From Medicago truncatula (lineage: Eukaryota; Streptophyta; Magnoliopsida; Fabales; Fabaceae), in the NCBI RefSeq assembly GCF_003473485.1, contig NC_053044.1, forward strand, positions 58,134,091 through 58,198,090: a stretch of 64,000 nucleotides of DNA. The letters are read 5' to 3'. A program made the position numbers and the translations under genes. The notes beneath the pieces were generated by a model. That model saw nothing but the letters and a program-made list of their open reading frames with translations. It ran no database searches and had not been told where the DNA came from. Numbering within the stretch: position 1 is the first letter of the stretch; the number at the start of each line of letters is the position of its first letter. Below, piece after piece: positions 12,610 to 28,930 of this stretch.

Positions 12610-13095
12610 AGAGAAGAGAATATAGAACAATGCACTGATAATTGTTTTCAATCCACTATCAGTAAGTTCTTTACAAAGAGATACAAAAGTTACAATAAAT
12701 TAGCCTTCAACTAGCTCTCCAAGAGGAAACCTTAATTTTTACCCTTCTCATGAATGTCTTCCTCTGACAAAGCGACTCATTTCATTTTCCAAAGTATTTA
12801 AAACTGTTTCAAGACAATATACTCTACCCCTGAAAGGAATCAACCCCTAGCTTTTGATTTTTTTAAGAATAACCTCTATTAGTCTCACAATATTCATTCA
12901 GGCTGCATACCAATATCTCACCCTTTCATGATTTTTCCATGTGTTTTCCACCCCATAAATCCCTCCCCAAAACCAACCCTTTTCCAAGAATCGTTTCTTT
13001 TGGTTTTCCAAAATCCACATTTTTCACACTCAAAACCCTAAAACTTGTGTTGCCTATTTATACAATAGCCACCATGCGCATCGCGCAGCAAGTCG
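12610..13095. repeat. Dispersed repeat, copy 2
   Basis: Matches the repeat at 7350-7450 at its left part. It continues through moderately GC-rich sequence to a tail containing CATGCGCATCGCGCAGCAAG near 13073. No open frame. The first 34 bp (12611-12644) recur, with one mismatch, inside intron 2 of the downstream methyltransferase gene at 14440-14473. Confidence 0.5.
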
Positions 13096-13304
13096 TGCAA
13101 TAAAGAAAATCCAACATTGAAAGATTTTGCGCATTCATATGAGATTTCAAGGCACATTTCAACATTTAAAATACACATTCCCTCTTATTTAAGTGTCCAT
13201 TTTAAAATATTTTATTGTCTCTGTATAATTTGTCTCTTTAAAACACCAATCACAATTAAGTTTGATCAAGTGGTTCTTTCTTTGGTCATGTTAGATCAAG
13301 AAAT

Positions 13305-13400
13305 TATATAGAGGTTGGATAGCTTAATTGTTTAAGTTAAGGGAGTCAAGTATTCTGAGTTTAAACTCGGGTGAACGGGTGAATATTATTAATCTAACAA
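13305..13400 (+). repeat. tRNA-derived SINE-like fragment
   Basis: Contains a box-A-like GATAGCTTAATTGTTTAAG followed after about 30 bp by a box-B-like GAGTTTAAACTCGGG, the spacing of a tRNA-derived Pol III promoter. No poly-A tail or target duplication was identified. Confidence 0.3.
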
Positions 13401-13586
13401 CTAATTTAGTAATATTTGTCATTAAAAAAATAAAGAAATTATATATTTATTTTAGTTTTCATGATTTGTGTTAACTAACGATAATGACATTGGTAGTAGG
13501 TGAACTTTGTACATTTGCAATATGATCGCTGTTATGTTTCATATTATTATATATTACATTACATTTTATATTTATTTATCATGTAT

Positions 13587-13593
13587 TATAAAA
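13587..13593 (+). promoter_or_regulatory. TATA box of the SABATH gene
   Basis: TATAAAA followed by GG, 116 bp upstream of the methyltransferase start codon; the spacing would give an untranslated leader of about 85 nt. Confidence 0.5.
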
Positions 13594-13708
13594 GGAATGC
13601 TCTTAAGATCATTCACATACTCAGGAAATTAAGAAGTGCTACGTACTTCGCAATCACACATTTCTTTAATTTTTTCCATTTGAAGTGTATCGTACGTACC
13701 CTTTAGCA

Positions 13709-15637
13709 ATGGCAGTTGAACAAGTCCTTCACATGAATGGAGGTGAGGGAGATACAAGCTATGCAAATAACTCCACATTTCAGGTAATAATGAATTAATC
13801 TACCTTGCTCCATTGTTTTGTAGTTTTTTTATAGTATTAAACTATATATATATATATATATATGCAGAGAATGGTGATGCTGACGGCAAAACATATACTT
13901 GAAGAGAGTATAATGAGGCTGTATTGTGACACTTTTCCAAATTGTTTGAAAGTGGCTGACTTAGGTTGTTCATCAGGTCCAAATGCACTTTTGGTAGCAT
14001 CAAATATCATAAACACTATTGATGCTGTGAGTCAAAAATTGAGTCATGAGTCACCCATGTTTCAGTTTTTCCTCAATGACCTATTTGGAAATGACTTCAA
14101 TACCACTTTTAAGTTACTACCTGATTTTATAAAAAGACTACAAGAAGAGAAAGGACAAAAGTTTAGTCCATGTTTCTTTAGTGGAACACCTGGGTCTTTT
14201 TATGGGAGACTCTTCCCCGACAATTCCATTCACTTTTTTCATTCCTCCTATAGTCTACACTGGCTTTCCAAGGTATATAATTTTGATATTCAATAGTTTA
14301 AAGATTTTCAACAAAAATAAAATTAATGGAGCTATTTTGTGTTTATTTGCTGCAATAAAAAAAAATATTTTCTTTGACCAAAAAAAATGTATGTATATTA
14401 ATTATATCCATAATATACGTATATGATATTCCTTGCAAAGAGTAGAGAATATAGAACAATGCACTGATAATTAATTGTTTAATTTAATTAATTTGGCAAC
14501 AGACTCCAGATGCATTGCAAGATGCTGCTATAGAACCATTGAACAAAGGGAATATTTACCTAACAAGAGCAAGCCCTCCAGCAGTGCAAAAAACATACTT
14601 TGAACAATTTCAACAAGATTTCTCATTATTTTTAAGATCACGTTCGTCTGAACTGCTTCCTAGTGGTGCCATGGTCCTAACACTTATTGGCAGAGATGAG
14701 CAAAATGAACTTATGAATGCATGGGTTGTCATTGGCATGGCACTCAATGACATGGCCGCAGTGGTAATTAATCAAACAACATTCAACTTTAGAAAGTTCA
14801 CTTGATTGATTAAAACAAGCTTTAATTTGTTCATAATGTATATTTCATTGATCAACCCCGCTCATATAATTTTTTTAAAAATAGATCTAATCTTATAAAA
14901 ATTTCATAAAATTCTAAATTATTTGATACTTTTACCATATCACTTTATTTCAATTTACTTATATCATTTAAAATATAAGTAAATTTGTATTATTAAATCA
15001 CATTAATTACTATGTTAATATTATTACATATATTTTTCAAGATATACAGAATAAGTCAACTTTTATATTGGTGAAATTTGCATTCCACACAAAATTATCA
15101 AAATATCATTATACTACATTTGGTATATGATTTCAATATATATATATATATATATCCTGGCCTTAATTATTTACAAAGTGTGTGTGAATGTAGCTTAATG
15201 TTTTCTTTGTTAATTACCTAACAAAACAAAACCGTGTATGTATGTGTTATTTTATTTGGTATATGCAGAAGTTGGTGGAGCAATCAAAATTGGACTCATT
15301 TAACATACCATCCTATTGCCCTACGTCTGATGAGATTAGAAAAGTGATTGAAGAAGAAGGGTCTTTTGATGTTCAAAGGTTAGAGACAATTAGAACGGAT
15401 TGGGTGAAAAACGTCGATGTGATCGATGATGAGTACACTGTTGTTGATGAAGAAACAAGGGCTGAGGGTGTAGCAAAGTTTATAAGAGCTGTTGCAGAAC
15501 CAATTTTGAAGTCAGAGTTTGGAGAAGAAATAATGGATGAATTATTCATTAGGTTCAAAAATAAGATTATTAAACTTTATGGAGTTGAGAAATTGGAGGT
15601 TGCAAATTTAGTCATGCACATCACTAAACGTACTTGA
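13709..15637 (+). CDS. SABATH family SAM-dependent carboxyl methyltransferase
   Basis: Exons 13709-13783, 13868-14272, 14503-14763 and 15269-15637, all phase 0, encode 369 residues, the normal family length. The family transfers a methyl group from S-adenosylmethionine to a carboxyl of small molecules such as salicylate, benzoate, jasmonate or gibberellin. Visible motifs: HMNGGEGDTSYANNSTFQ at residues 8-25 (SAM and substrate contacts, Gln25), VADLGCSSGPNA (SAM site), FLNDLFGNDFN, GTPGSFYGRLFP and SSYSLHWLSK, whose His-Trp lines the carboxyl pocket in the salicylate enzyme. The C-terminus has the SKLDSFNIPSYCPTSDEIR block. Introns are 84, 230 and 505 bp; intron 1 ends in a (TA)n run just before its acceptor. 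No stop or frameshift, so it looks functional. The exact substrate cannot be told from this; salicylate/benzoate or jasmonate are the likeliest. Exon 3 could end 3 nt earlier, but family alignment favours 14763. Confidence 0.92.
14440..14473 (+). repeat. 34-bp intronic copy of upstream repeat
   Basis: Lies in intron 2 of the SABATH gene. It equals 12611-12644 except for one base, while flanking sequence is unrelated. Confidence 0.85.
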
Positions 15638-16053
15638 AGCATTCATCATCAAAGAGTTGACTTCTATGAACAATTTTCTATTTTAAATGTCGTTATTATT
15701 ATATTCATGAAATTTGATGTAAGTGTTTTTAATTTGTTATTTCGAAATTTTAAGTTTGGAGTGAACTGTTTTATGTTTTATTTATTCCCTTTTGTTAAGC
15801 ATAATTTTCTTTTTTGGTAGTTCTCTATATCTACCTGTATTGGGTTTTATCCATGGAGTACGTGCGAGTTTATTAGTCAAGAGAGAGAGAGAAAATCATC
15901 TAGGTTGTGTTTGTGAGTTTTGAGGAATAAGCAGGTGAGGGTTTGAAGAAAGAAAAAAAAAAGGAGTAAGTGGAATAAATACTAATATTGGGAGGAGGGG
16001 CTTATTTTTCTTCAAAATATAAAACCTTATTTATTTGGGAAACTAAAAAAACA

Positions 16054-16332
16054 CTCCATCCGTCTCAAATTGTATGATATTTTGAGCATTTCACACATAT
16101 TAAAAAATATAATTAATATTGTGTGAGAAAGAGATATTATGAGTTGTTTTACAAAATTGTCCTCAATAAATGATATGAGAAAGATAAATGAAGGAATTGA
16201 AAGAAGATAGCAATAAACAATTAAGGATATAATAGAAAAAATAACATTAATTTTTCATTGGTATTGTAAAGCGACATATAATTTGGGACAAATATTTTTT
16301 CTAAAGTGACATACAATTTGGGACGGAAGGAG
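16054..16332. mobile_element. Stowaway MITE (family 1)
   Basis: Inverted ends CTCCATCCGTCTCAAATTGT and, in complement, CTCCTTCCGTCCCAAATTGT. TA flanks the right side; the left has diverged to CA. The interior (ATTTTGAGCATTTCACAC, AATATTGTGTG) is shared with the copy at 37314-37593, so both belong to one family. Confidence 0.85.
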
Positions 16333-16337
16333 TAGTA

Positions 16338-16633
16338 CTCCCTCCGGTCCTTTTTATTAGAAACAAAAGTGAGAATTTTTTTGGTCCTTTTTATAAGAAG
16401 ATTGATCAAGTTTCAAGTATGTTTGAAGCTAAATTTCATTTGTGCCCTTATTGATTATGAGAGAGAATATTAAAAGTAAGTAAATTGATGGAATAAAGAG
16501 TAATTAATTTAAGGGTATTCATATAATTTTTTTAAATGTAGAAGTGTATTAAATGAAGATAACTATTTTCAACGTATTTTCTTGGTGTTGATGTTTTATG
16601 TCTTTTGTTTATTGTATAAAGGATTGGAGGGAG
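16338..16633. mobile_element. Stowaway MITE (family 2)
   Basis: Ends CTCCCTCCGGTCC and GGATTGGAGGGAG, with TA target duplications at 16336-16337 and 16634-16635. It starts only a few bases after the preceding Stowaway. Confidence 0.88.
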
Positions 16634-16639
16634 TATTAG

Positions 16640-17840
16640 AGAGTATTTTAGGGTTTGGAAGGGTTTATATGAATTCTTCAAATTTAATATATTGTGTTTT
16701 TTGACAAGTTTAATATATTGTGTTTTTTTTTTTACAAAGATTTAATATATTGTGTTATAATATTTTAAAATTAAAAATATATTAATCATAAGCATTAATT
16801 TATCACTCTCTAAAAAAATTAAATACTCTTTCAAAGAATGTGAAAGATCTCTCAATTATTCCCTATATTTCTATGCTCCCAAAATTCTTCCTTCCACTCA
16901 CCTCCAAACTTCCAAATTAGAGAACCAAAAACATATTTATCGTGTTTGGGGATGACACTAAAATTCATAGCATATGTATCCACAGATGAAAACCAATACA
17001 TGTAGATAGTTTAATTTTGTCAAAAAACAAAATTAGTATTTTATTAATAGTTATATTTTTTAATATATTATATTAATTTATTTATTTTGACAAATATATT
17101 ATATTAATATTATGATGTATATTTATATTTATATTGCATATTAATATTTGTGAACAGATTTTAGATTCTTAATTAGTTGATAAATAACTTTAATTATTGA
17201 GTGAAGATACGATATATTTACAAAATTCATTTTTTTAAATTTAATTATACTCACGGATACCTATTGATATCTAAAATTAATTAAAATCTAAAGGATATAT
17301 GTGGCGCGAATGACATTTATCTAACCGAGCATAAGACTACAACTCATGGTTGGGTACTCGTTGACATCTTACTTAAATAAAAAAATTCACATCCATTTTT
17401 TTTTTATTTCCTTTCTAACAACATCATTGTTTATTAGGTAGTCCAACAAGAGACAGGTTGGAAAAAACTACGGCGGGGCAACTCAAATGCAATATAGACT
17501 GGTACAATGCTCTGGTTTTGAACGATTTGAATATGATCCTGATCATTTTTCATTGTTGACTTTGTATCTTTGATGTTTGTCCATTGTTCCTGTTTGGTTT
17601 ACCTCTAAATTGGTATAGTAGTGGTTTGTTAGACGCATCATTCTCCACCACTTGCAATTGTGTGGATTTTGGGATGTGCAACGGTGAATCAACAACAGCT
17701 AATTATGTCTCCCTTTCTTCATCTTCTTCAATCTTTTTCATCATGTTCATATCATTTTCACCAACATTGATAATAAAAAATCCAGAAGGAAAAAAACCTC
17801 ATAATTTCTTCTTCTCTTTACAAAATTTACTCCCCTCGTG
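16640..17840. other. Intergenic, no gene seen
   Basis: Very AT-rich to about 17400, then more balanced. A short open frame at 17584-17841 has no recognisable domain. Confidence 0.5.
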
Positions 17841-17849
17841 ACTCTTCTT

Positions 17850-18230
17850 TCATTTACTTTTCTTTCTTCCTCTTTACAAAACCATACACTCCCTCTCCTC
17901 TTTTTCGGCCAAACTTTCCGGCCACCTACCATTGTGTTTCCGGCCATCTTTTCTCAAACAAAATACATAATATTCGTCATCTCTTTGTTCTCTATCTCAT
18001 CCTAAAATTTAATTTTGGATCGGAGACATTTTTTTAGTGTACAAACCCTCACTTTCATTGTTAGATCTAGACCACCACAAATTGTTTCGTGACAAACCAC
18101 CACCATAAACATACTCTCCTTCATATTTTCTACAAAACCCACAAAGAAAAACAATGATCGGATGAATTTTCTCCGGCAACCACCGCGCCGGAAAATGACT
18201 CCACCGCGCCGGTCCTTTTTTCTTTGTTGT
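17850..18230 (-). repeat. GC-rich dispersed repeat, inverted copy
   Basis: Read on the minus strand, the block with ATTTTCCGGCGCGGTGGTTG followed by TTTTTCTTTGTGGGTTTTGT matches 30744-31000 on the plus strand in the same order. It stands out for CCGG-rich composition in an AT-rich background. It may be a gene fragment carried by a transposon; no family assigned. Confidence 0.65.
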
Positions 18231-18299
18231 GTGGTGTTTTTTATTTCTGGATTGGTTTTATGAAATGGATTTGAATTTGGATTGATTTTTTTATTTGAA

Positions 18300-20140
18300 A
18301 TGGATTTGAATAATCCATTTTAGTGGATACGCAAATCTCTTCCCCACTCCACTGTTATTATTATTTCACTTCAACCTGTTTTGCAATACATTTTTGTCTT
18401 TCACTTCAATTAATTTGGCAGGTGAAGTTGAAAAGAATTGCATGTCATTGCTTTCTTCTTTGAGTTTCGATGGATTCTATCTGTTGAAATCAAATCTAAA
18501 CAATTGATGTATAAACAATTTTTTTTCCTCAGTTGTTATTGACAGAAATCGATGGTGACGATGATGTTGTTATTGTTGATGATGGTTGATGTTTATGTAT
18601 TTTCATGGATTTAATTAGTTTCTGGATTTATTTTTTTTAAAATTCTGAAAAAGGTTAATGAAGATTCAAGGAAGAAGAAATGATGAAAAGTGGAAAAAAA
18701 TTAGATGTTGACGGTTCACTGTAAAATACATTGGACATACAATCAAATGGTTAAAATCAAATCAAAAATTTAGACATTAAAAAATTAACGGAGTAAAAGT
18801 TGAGGGATCAAAATGTTAATTTTTAGCTTGTCCTTACATCTTCATTGATGTTCCACCATTTATCTTTAAATTGATACTTAATGAAATACTAAAAGTTTTT
18901 TTCTTAAAAAAATCGTTTATTAGGTAGACCATCAATTTGGATTTGAATTTAGTTTAAGTTAATGTGCATTAAATGAAAGTAATGCTCATTGTTGAAAGGA
19001 AGAAATAGTCTATTATATTCAATGAATGATTATACAACTGCATCTTATAAGATTATATAAATGTTCAACCACTATTCTTTTTACACTACGTACTAGTGAT
19101 CTATTACTGTCTAATACCAAAAATCAATGAATATATTCAATCAAAAATAACATAAACTTATCAACCACTTTTATTTTTTGAAGGGTATCAACCACTTTAA
19201 TTATTACTACTAACGGAAATACGTACGTGCATTTACGTGATTTCTGTTAAATTTTATATTGCATTTGATCATATATTTTTGTTGTTGTACTTGATTATCA
19301 TGTAATAATATTATTACAACGATATTTAACTAATTTAAAAGTTTAATAATATTATAAAGTTGATAAAATTATCAATGCAATAGTTTACATAAATTGTATA
19401 GTTGGAATAAAAAATACAACACCAAAACTATGTATTCCCATATATTGGTGTAGATTATTATTTTATTTGAAAATACAATGAGCACACTTTACAAGTTTTC
19501 TCCGAGAATAAAAAAATAATAAGGGGGAAAACGAAGAATATATTCTCTGTTAGGTGCTAAAAGTTTTTAATTCATAAGCATCATTTTCAGGTATCCGATT
19601 TATTTTTTAACGATTATAGGTAGGTCTTTTTCTTCTTCTTTATTCAGGTAGGCCTTTTTTATATTTGAAAAATGACCTAAAACTCTTAAGTTCATTCTGT
19701 TTTAGCAATTGACTATGCCCTCCTCAAATCAGGTCAACCCCTCTCTTTTTTTTTCTTAGAAAAAAAAAAAAAACTACCATTTATAGCTATATAGTGATAT
19801 TTGAAGTCTTTGGACCTGTTTAGAATTTACCTTCTAACGTAATTTTTGTTAGACTGTTTAAGAAAATTTATGAAAACAACTTAAAAAAATATATAACGAA
19901 GTTAATTGGCAGACATTTTTGTATTTTTTTTTCCTCTTTTTTTGAGACAAAAACAATAGAGAGGGTGGAGGAAGAGAGAGTAAGACCACAATGTGAGTAT
20001 GAGAGAGAATTGTGAAAAAATGGTTACACAAATATCATTTATCTGTTTAGGGACACACACATAAATGAGAAAAGGTAGAAAAAGAAAAAAAATCAACTAA
20101 TGAATATTTTTGAAATTAATAAATGATGTATAATTTTATG
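18300..20140. other. Intergenic, no gene seen
   Basis: AT-rich, no coding region and no clear element ends. Short open frames on the minus strand near 19902-20096 reflect low-complexity sequence. Confidence 0.5.
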
Positions 20141-20142
20141 GG

Positions 20143-20205
20143 TGGATTCTAGGATGAGGGTTCAAATAAGTCTCTCATCGGTGTACCATTAATTTTGACT
20201 TTTAT
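20143..20205 (+). repeat. Partial end of the 21.9-kb element family
   Basis: The stretch beginning GGTGGATTCTAGGATGAGGG matches the ends of the element at 21921-22713 (GATGAGGGTTCAA... and CTCATCGGTG...). No matching opposite end was found, so this is a truncated copy. Confidence 0.6.
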
Positions 20206-20507
20206 ATTAAAGAAGCTCACATGATTTCCATATTCATTACCGCACTGGATATCATGTTCCTCTCTCTTCCCCACCAAATTTCATATCTCTCTCACTAATG
20301 TTTATGGTTACATTTTCTGCGAATAAAAATGGACTTTTTTTTTCTCTAAAATTTTTTACCTCAATGTTTGCAAGTTGAGAATTACTTAACCCAATTGAAT
20401 TAAAAAAAATACAAAGAACTTAAGAAGGATCATAACATAGAGAGGAAATTAGAATACTACGTCACATCTTAGGGGCCATGATTGAAGCCCTCCTTGTATA
20501 TATTATT

Positions 20508-20958
20508 GGCTAAATTATCTTTTTGGTCCTCTAACTATTTAATTGGTATAAGATTGGTCCTGTAACTAAAAATTGATTTATTTCGGTCATATAAGTTTCT
20601 CACCGTTACTACATTTGATCCTTTCTGTTAGTTTTATTCAAATAAACATTATGGTTTGTGTTATGTGGGTCCTCTAACTTTATTTATTAGTATCATTTTG
20701 GTCATATTCTTTGTTAAGGTATTATGATTAAATAGTGACTGATATTATTGGTAACTGTTATGGTTCATATGTATGTGTGAAACAGGAGGTCAGGTACCCA
20801 CATAACACAAACTCTAACGTTTATTTGAATAAAACTAACAGAAAGGACTAAATGTAGTAACGATGAGAAACTTAGAGCACCGAAATAAATCAATTTTTAG
20901 TTAGAGAACCAATCTGATACCAACTAAATAGTTAGAGGACCAAAAAGGTAATTAAGGC
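20508..20958. mobile_element. Fold-back Mutator-like MITE
   Basis: Two arms of about 160 bp (20508-20670 and 20797-20958) are inverted copies with only scattered differences and would form a long hairpin. They contain repeated TTTTGGTCCTCTAACT-like units. Tips read GGCTAAATTATC and, in complement, GCCTTAATTACC, similar to the GGCTAAAATATGG end of the element at 35515. No target duplication was seen. A further left-end-like segment (GGCTTAATACATCATTTGG) begins at 20956, so a second, truncated relative probably adjoins it. Confidence 0.7.
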
Positions 20959-21359
20959 TTAATACATCATTTGGTCCCTTAACTTATTTTTCATTTTCAA
21001 TTTAGTCCCCTAACTATAAAGTGTCTCAATTTGGTCCTGTATATCTTATGCCGTTTACTATTTTGGTCCTATAATTTGGTCCTATATTTCAATTGTAATT
21101 CTTTCTTTAAGCAATTGACGCTGAGAAAAGAAAACTATGTTCCACGACTATGGATTCCTTAATTGCTCCAATAATGTGTTAAGTACGATTATTTTGGAGT
21201 TTTTGCCACTAGACTAAGAAATGCACGTAACTAGATATAAAGATAGAACGACAAAAGAATAAAATAGTGTAAAATATCTTGTATTTGATTGACCGCGTCA
21301 AATACATTGTACAAAGTAATTTTTATTGGTAAAACTATTCCTATTAGGCAAAATGACAT

Positions 21360-21620
21360 GACTTACAGCTTCCAACCTTGCTCGGCTATTTTCGCGGATA
21401 GTGCGTGGTTTTTCCCTTGTTGAGGAGTTCGTGGTGTCCCACATTAGGCTGCCAGCTTCCCACGTCATGGTGGGTGATCCGTTGGAAGGTCCATAGTGTG
21501 CAGTCCTTCCTTAAATGTTCTTCTTCACTTATGGCTTCTTGTGGTCAATGACGCTATAAATAGAGAGTGTGGGTTTAACGATTCATTATCCAGTTCTAAT
21601 TAACTTTGATTTAATTTGAT
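21360..21620 (+). other. GC-richer segment with TATA box, no ORF
   Basis: A more balanced-composition stretch with CTATAAATAGAGAG near 21553, a good plant TATA box, but no open reading frame of note follows. It could be part of an LTR, a non-coding transcription unit or a relic promoter. Confidence 0.3.
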
Positions 21621-21920
21621 GTCTTCAAGATCAACATACTAACAAATTGACTCAGAAAAGAATTGACAATCTCTCATTTGGCTAAAATAGAACTCGCAAA
21701 ATCTTCCATCGACAAAGTTTGTCCTTTATGTCACTTCTTTGTGTTGATTGTGATGAAATGATAATTTTAATGTAATAAAATTATTTTTATCATATCTAAT
21801 TTTTACTTAAGTATGTATATGTCATTTTATAAATACATCTTTCTTATTGATCATCGTTTTTTCCCTTTTCTTTTCATATCTACTGATTTCTTTTTTCTAA
21901 GGATTTCATATCTACTAAAT

Positions 21921-22713
21921 AGGTGAATTCTACGGTGAGGGTTCAATTAAGTCCCTCACCAGTGGTTCATTAGAAAAATAACGTTGGATTTAATCAAAGG
22001 TTTAGATTAGTTGAAAATAAAATTAAGAATATGTGTTCATTTCCATACACAATCCTCTGATCATCTTCTTTGTCTGATTTTTTTCTCCAACAAAAATCAA
22101 AACAAGATGGTTGCTTGTACAAAATAATGTTTGATGCATCAAACTACAAGCCATGGTAGATTATTTTAACCAAAGACACACTCCAACGCCCAACATAGGC
22201 TTCAAGATTTAATTAAAGGCACAACTAAAATATGGAATTACATATCTTCTGGAAATCTGTTGTACCACTATTTTGTTACATCTCTCTTTGATTGGGACAT
22301 GAGGTGACAGTTACTACCATGGAGAAGATAACAAAAGCATTTCCCTCCTTCAAAAAAAAAAAAAAAGCATTTCCCAAAATCAAAAGGCAACTTAACTGCT
22401 GAACAATAACAAAATAGAATAGTTCTTCGAAAAATTCATTCATCAATCTCTGATAATCGAATTACTAATTCCAATGAGTTTGTCGTCGATGGAGAAGTTA
22501 CAGATACAGTGTGGTTACTTCAATTCAACTCCTGCTTAGTTAGTAGTCACCAATAATGACCATGGGATGAGATAGAGGCAGGATTGTATGCGGAAATGTA
22601 TACATGTTTACATTATTATTTTCAATCAAGATCAACCGTTAATTAAATTTAAGGGTATTTTGTTCATGTTCCACCGGTGAAGGACCTAGTTGAACCCTCA
22701 TCTTAAAATCCAC
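21921..22713. mobile_element. Terminal-inverted-repeat element with 8-bp target duplication
   Basis: Imperfect inverted ends of about 45 bp: AGGTGAATTCTACGGTGAGG at the left and the complement of GTGGATTTTAAGATGAGGG at the right, both followed by TTCAAnTAnGTCCnTCACC. The octamer TACTAAAT flanks both sides exactly (21913-21920 and 22714-22721). An 8-bp duplication suggests hAT; a ninth, mismatched base would also allow Mutator. The 793-bp interior has no transposase frame. Confidence 0.7.
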
Positions 22714-22721
22714 TACTAAAT

Positions 22722-24810
22722 GATGATCTCAGTTTTTATTTATTTTTTCTTATTTTAATTTTTTTCTATCTTTCACTCATCAAGCAAATAAAGTATAAAC
22801 AAGAGTTGGACTAGGTTAACCCCATTTTCAGGGACTAAAAAATATTTTTATTTTCTATGGGACTACATTGGATCTTATCATTTTTTTGGTCGTTAACACT
22901 TTAATTTAATCTATATTTTTACTATTTTACATGTTTCAAACATATCCGTTATTGTATTTTGCATTAATCTTGTTTACAATTGTATTAATAGATTATGTTA
23001 AATTTGTGAATGACATTTTATTGGTTTGTGATTGGTTGCATAAGGTTTTTTTTTGTAGTGAGTTGCATAAGGTTTGATTATATACTATCTTTCGCCAGCC
23101 CTATCTATAAAGTATAGAAAAGAACAAATACGAAAACTTTACATCTCCACCTAGTACATGAAATGTGGGATTTCAATGATTGGAAGTGAGAAAAATGTCA
23201 AATATCAACATTCAAGAAATGGATATTCAAGCATCAAATTTCCGTTAAGGTGTGCACTATACATTAATTGAACATTAGAGACTAAGAGTAGTACACATCT
23301 CCATTGCTTACTCTTTAAATGATTGAGGTAGGATTAACCATAAGCTCGGTGGCAAGTTCATGACGATAGCAATTGTTGCACATATATTTTAAAGTGTGGA
23401 GACACAGGTAAGCTTTATATTCGTGTCACCACCACCAATTTAAGCAAACCGGATGCAATGAGAAGAAAAGTGAATCCCCTCTCAATAATATTTTACAAAA
23501 TCAAGGCACCCTAATAAGCTTTCACATGCCATATGTTTGAGTTCTATTGATTGAACATGATGCACCATTTGATGACGAGAAATTACTCTTCATACAAAGT
23601 TTTGATTCTTCATGAAGTAATTCAAACAAAAAAAATGTACTGATTCATGGATAAACACATCCCAGACATGAGACATGAAAGAATAATATCGTAATAATTT
23701 GAATTTAAAATCCTTGAAGAGAGACAACATTTGGAATAAAAACACAATTTGCATAGCCTCTAACCGAAAACCCTGTATCTGTCACGAGGCAGATGCCAAA
23801 TGCTAGTTGGTGCACCTTGCGCTCAGGGGTCTTGCATCAAGCCTTCTCTTTTTACAATCCAATAACCTGTCTGAGTCATATTTCATGTTTCAAAGTGCAT
23901 AGTTTGATTGCACTATTTTAGAGATTTCTCACAACCTTGTTCATCTTCATCAATGAGAGGAATTGAAGTGCATATCCATTTATCCATTCTTTAAAGAGAA
24001 ACAAGATGGCACCACAGAGCTCAATATTAAGAAAGTCCATAGCAACCTTCGACTTGTTTCAAAAAATACTCCACAATATTTTCAAGAGGATACTAAAATG
24101 TGGGTGATGCAGGAGATAATTTTGAATCACTTGATGATTGCATAATTAATAGGAGATAATTTTGAATCACTTGATGATTGCATAATTAATTCTTGAAGTT
24201 GCTAATTTGTCTTCGAATGCACTAGATTTAGATGTCTTTTCAGAGATAATGATCAGTAAGAGGTGAAAGACCTTATATTGATTAGATAACATGTTGGTGT
24301 TGGAGTCTATGGTTTTTACATTTGCAGTGTGTGTGTGTGTGTGTGTGTCAAGGGTCTGCTCAGAGTCCATGCTTCATAGGATAAATGCAATCACTCTACA
24401 ATTCTGATGTGTTCAAAATAAATCTAAAAACAAAGTTTTGAAACTAGCCTATAAATATAACTACTTGAATCAAAAGTTTGAGACTTACAAGATATTCTAA
24501 ATAACATTTGATGATAAACTAGTTTGAGACAAAATTTGATACAGAATAAGAATAATTTTAAATCCATTCAAACTTAATATAGATTTATATAAGCCGTTTT
24601 TAAATACAAAAAGTTCTAAACATGTCATATAGCACTTGAGCATACATGATCACCAAGGCTTTGAGCTCACGAACCACTAGAAAGAAAGCACCATTCTGCA
24701 TTCTATAAAAACTGAATCACCTTAATGATATCCAACAGAACTAAATTGCATACTTGCCTCATTTCAAACAACAGAAACAACCTGAAGTAGGGCATAAGCT
24801 CTCCCATATT
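22722..24810. other. Intergenic downstream of DHFR-TS
   Basis: No gene seen. Includes a short (GT)n run at about 24326-24348 and the 40-bp tandem duplication listed separately. Sequence just before 24811 is probably the 3' untranslated and terminator region of the minus-strand DHFR-TS gene. Confidence 0.45.
24111..24190. repeat. Perfect 40-bp tandem duplication
   Basis: A 40-bp unit beginning AGGAGATAAT occurs twice in direct succession (24111-24150, 24151-24190) with no mismatch, so the duplication is recent. Confidence 0.97.
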
Positions 24811-28620
<3,810 letters not shown>

Positions 28621-28930
28621 TAGAGTTAATTAATTAATTAATTAATAGCCAAAACTAATAATGATATTGTCACTACTCATATAGAAAACATTATGAGATT
28701 AAATGTATACAGCAGTGATGTCAAATAGCGTAGCGGAATTTGAATAAAATGGTATTGTTCTGCCATATGCTATCTCTCTTAATATAAGAAGAGAAGATGT
28801 TGTGGAAAATCTATTATTACCCTATGCCGGTTGGTTGACAAATCACATAATTGAGGGTAAAAGTTGTCCTAAAATTACTTTATTGAACTAAATGACCATA
28901 ACTAACTACGATGATGTCATACAGCTATTA

